Position numbers and translations under genes: made by a program. From NCBI GenBank assembly GCA_017964745.1, contig JAGCRJ010000110.1, positions 1 to 6,427 on the forward strand: a DNA stretch of 6,427 nucleotides. Direction: 5' to 3'. Shown in pieces: positions 6,037 to 6,427 of the stretch (position 1 is the first letter of the stretch; every line of letters begins with the position of its first letter). Under the pieces are notes generated by a model, which had not been told where the DNA came from, made no database searches, and saw nothing but the letters and a program-made list of their open reading frames with translations. This stretch comes from Lachnospiraceae bacterium. Lineage in GTDB: Bacteria; Bacillota; Clostridia; Lachnospirales; Lachnospiraceae.

Positions 6037-6427
6037 ATGGGCAGCTATAAAGCAGACGAAAAACGCACACCCGAAACAAGAGTAAAAAAGAGCCTGTTAG
6101 AACGGATCCGGGATTCGCGAATTGCGAAGGTAATACTGATCCTGATACTGGTTCTTTTGGTCTGTTATGCATGTTATGTGTTCGGAGGAGCCAGGGAAGA
6201 GGGCCTGACCTTCCTGGATGTTCTGATCTACAACATGCTCGCTCTCGCCGGTAACGACTATGAATTTACCGGAACTCCGGGAGGAAGGATTCTCGGACTC
6301 ATAGTCCTCTCACTGGGAGTCCTCGGACTTTCCACCATCACGGGTTACATCTCATCCGCCCTCGTGGCCAGCAAACTGAATGCGGAAAGAGGAATCAGAA
6401 AAATGCAGAATATGAAAGATCACATCA
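6037..6427 (+). CDS. Ion-channel-like membrane protein, N-terminal part (3' end outside window)
   Basis: Partial gene: ATG 6037 opens a frame that runs off the window after 130 codons. The start is fixed because an in-frame stop (TAA 6022-6024) lies just upstream with no other start codon between. A charged N terminus (1-31) precedes membrane helix 1 (about 32-49). Next come a re-entrant-loop-like stretch TFLDVLIYNMLALAGNDYEF (58-77) and membrane helix 2 (about 85-111, rich in Gly, with GLSTITGYISSALV), ending in a basic linker GIRKMQNMKDHI. This two-helix plus pore-loop plan, followed by a linker that in relatives leads to an NAD-binding TrkA-N/RCK domain, suggests a potassium-channel-related protein. 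The usual TVGYG filter is absent; ALAGNDYE occupies the site. No SD sequence precedes the ATG. It is transcribed away from the sensor operon. The fold class is fairly likely; ion specificity is unknown. Confidence 0.65.
   Translation, partial: MGSYKADEKRTPETRVKKSLLERIRDSRIAKVILILILVLLVCYACYVFGGAREEGLTFLDVLIYNMLALAGNDYEFTGTPGGRILGLIVLSLGVLGLSTITGYISSALVASKLNAERGIRKMQNMKDHI

Noticed and set aside
5939..6172. Open frame of 77 codons on the - strand upstream of the response regulator
   Set aside because: It covers the divergent promoter region and the reverse of the channel gene start. The residues are hydrophobic but without family features, and the channel frame explains the sequence better.

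Overview
This window looks like a chromosomal segment from a low-to-mid-GC Gram-positive anaerobe, most probably a Clostridia/Lachnospiraceae-type Firmicute. The reasons are the class II fructose-bisphosphate aldolase tail, a LytS/YesM-type kinase paired with a YesN-type AraC response regulator, lipoprotein solute-binding proteins with a Firmicutes-style lipobox, and strong GGAGG-like ribosome binding sites. The species cannot be named from the sequence alone. Nothing indicates a mobile element, CRISPR array or RNA gene.

Layout. (1) Positions 2-349, + strand: the 3' end of a class II fructose-bisphosphate aldolase gene. A strong hairpin terminator (362-390) follows and lies between convergent genes. 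(2) Positions 5902-398, - strand: one compact gene cluster. In transcription order it holds a REC-AraC response regulator (5902-5165), a family-1 (LplA-like) solute-binding lipoprotein (5184-3778), a second solute-binding lipoprotein of the AfuA/iron-type class (3781-2630), a membrane LytS/YesM-like histidine kinase (2633-1128) and a histidine-acid-phosphatase-like protein (1057-398). The first four genes overlap by 20, 4 and 4 bases, so they are almost certainly one transcript. The phosphatase follows after 70 bases with its own ribosome binding site. (3) Positions 5903-6036: a divergent, AT-rich promoter region. (4) Position 6037 to the window end, + strand: the start of a two-helix ion-channel-like protein, cut by the edge.

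How it may work. Two secreted, lipid-anchored solute-binding proteins sit between a response regulator and its kinase, and no ABC permease or ATPase gene is present. This is the organisation expected of a solute-binding-protein-assisted (three-component) sensing system, comparable in parts to staphylococcal HptA-HptS-HptR. The binding proteins would capture a ligand outside the cell and act on the large extracytoplasmic domain of the kinase, which would phosphorylate the regulator. The second binding protein and the linked phosphatase are not part of the classical three-component layout and are the most unusual aspect of the window. The ligand and target genes are not visible here. Three successive cistrons start with GTG, TTG and GTG at overlapping stop/start junctions, which points to tight translational coupling.
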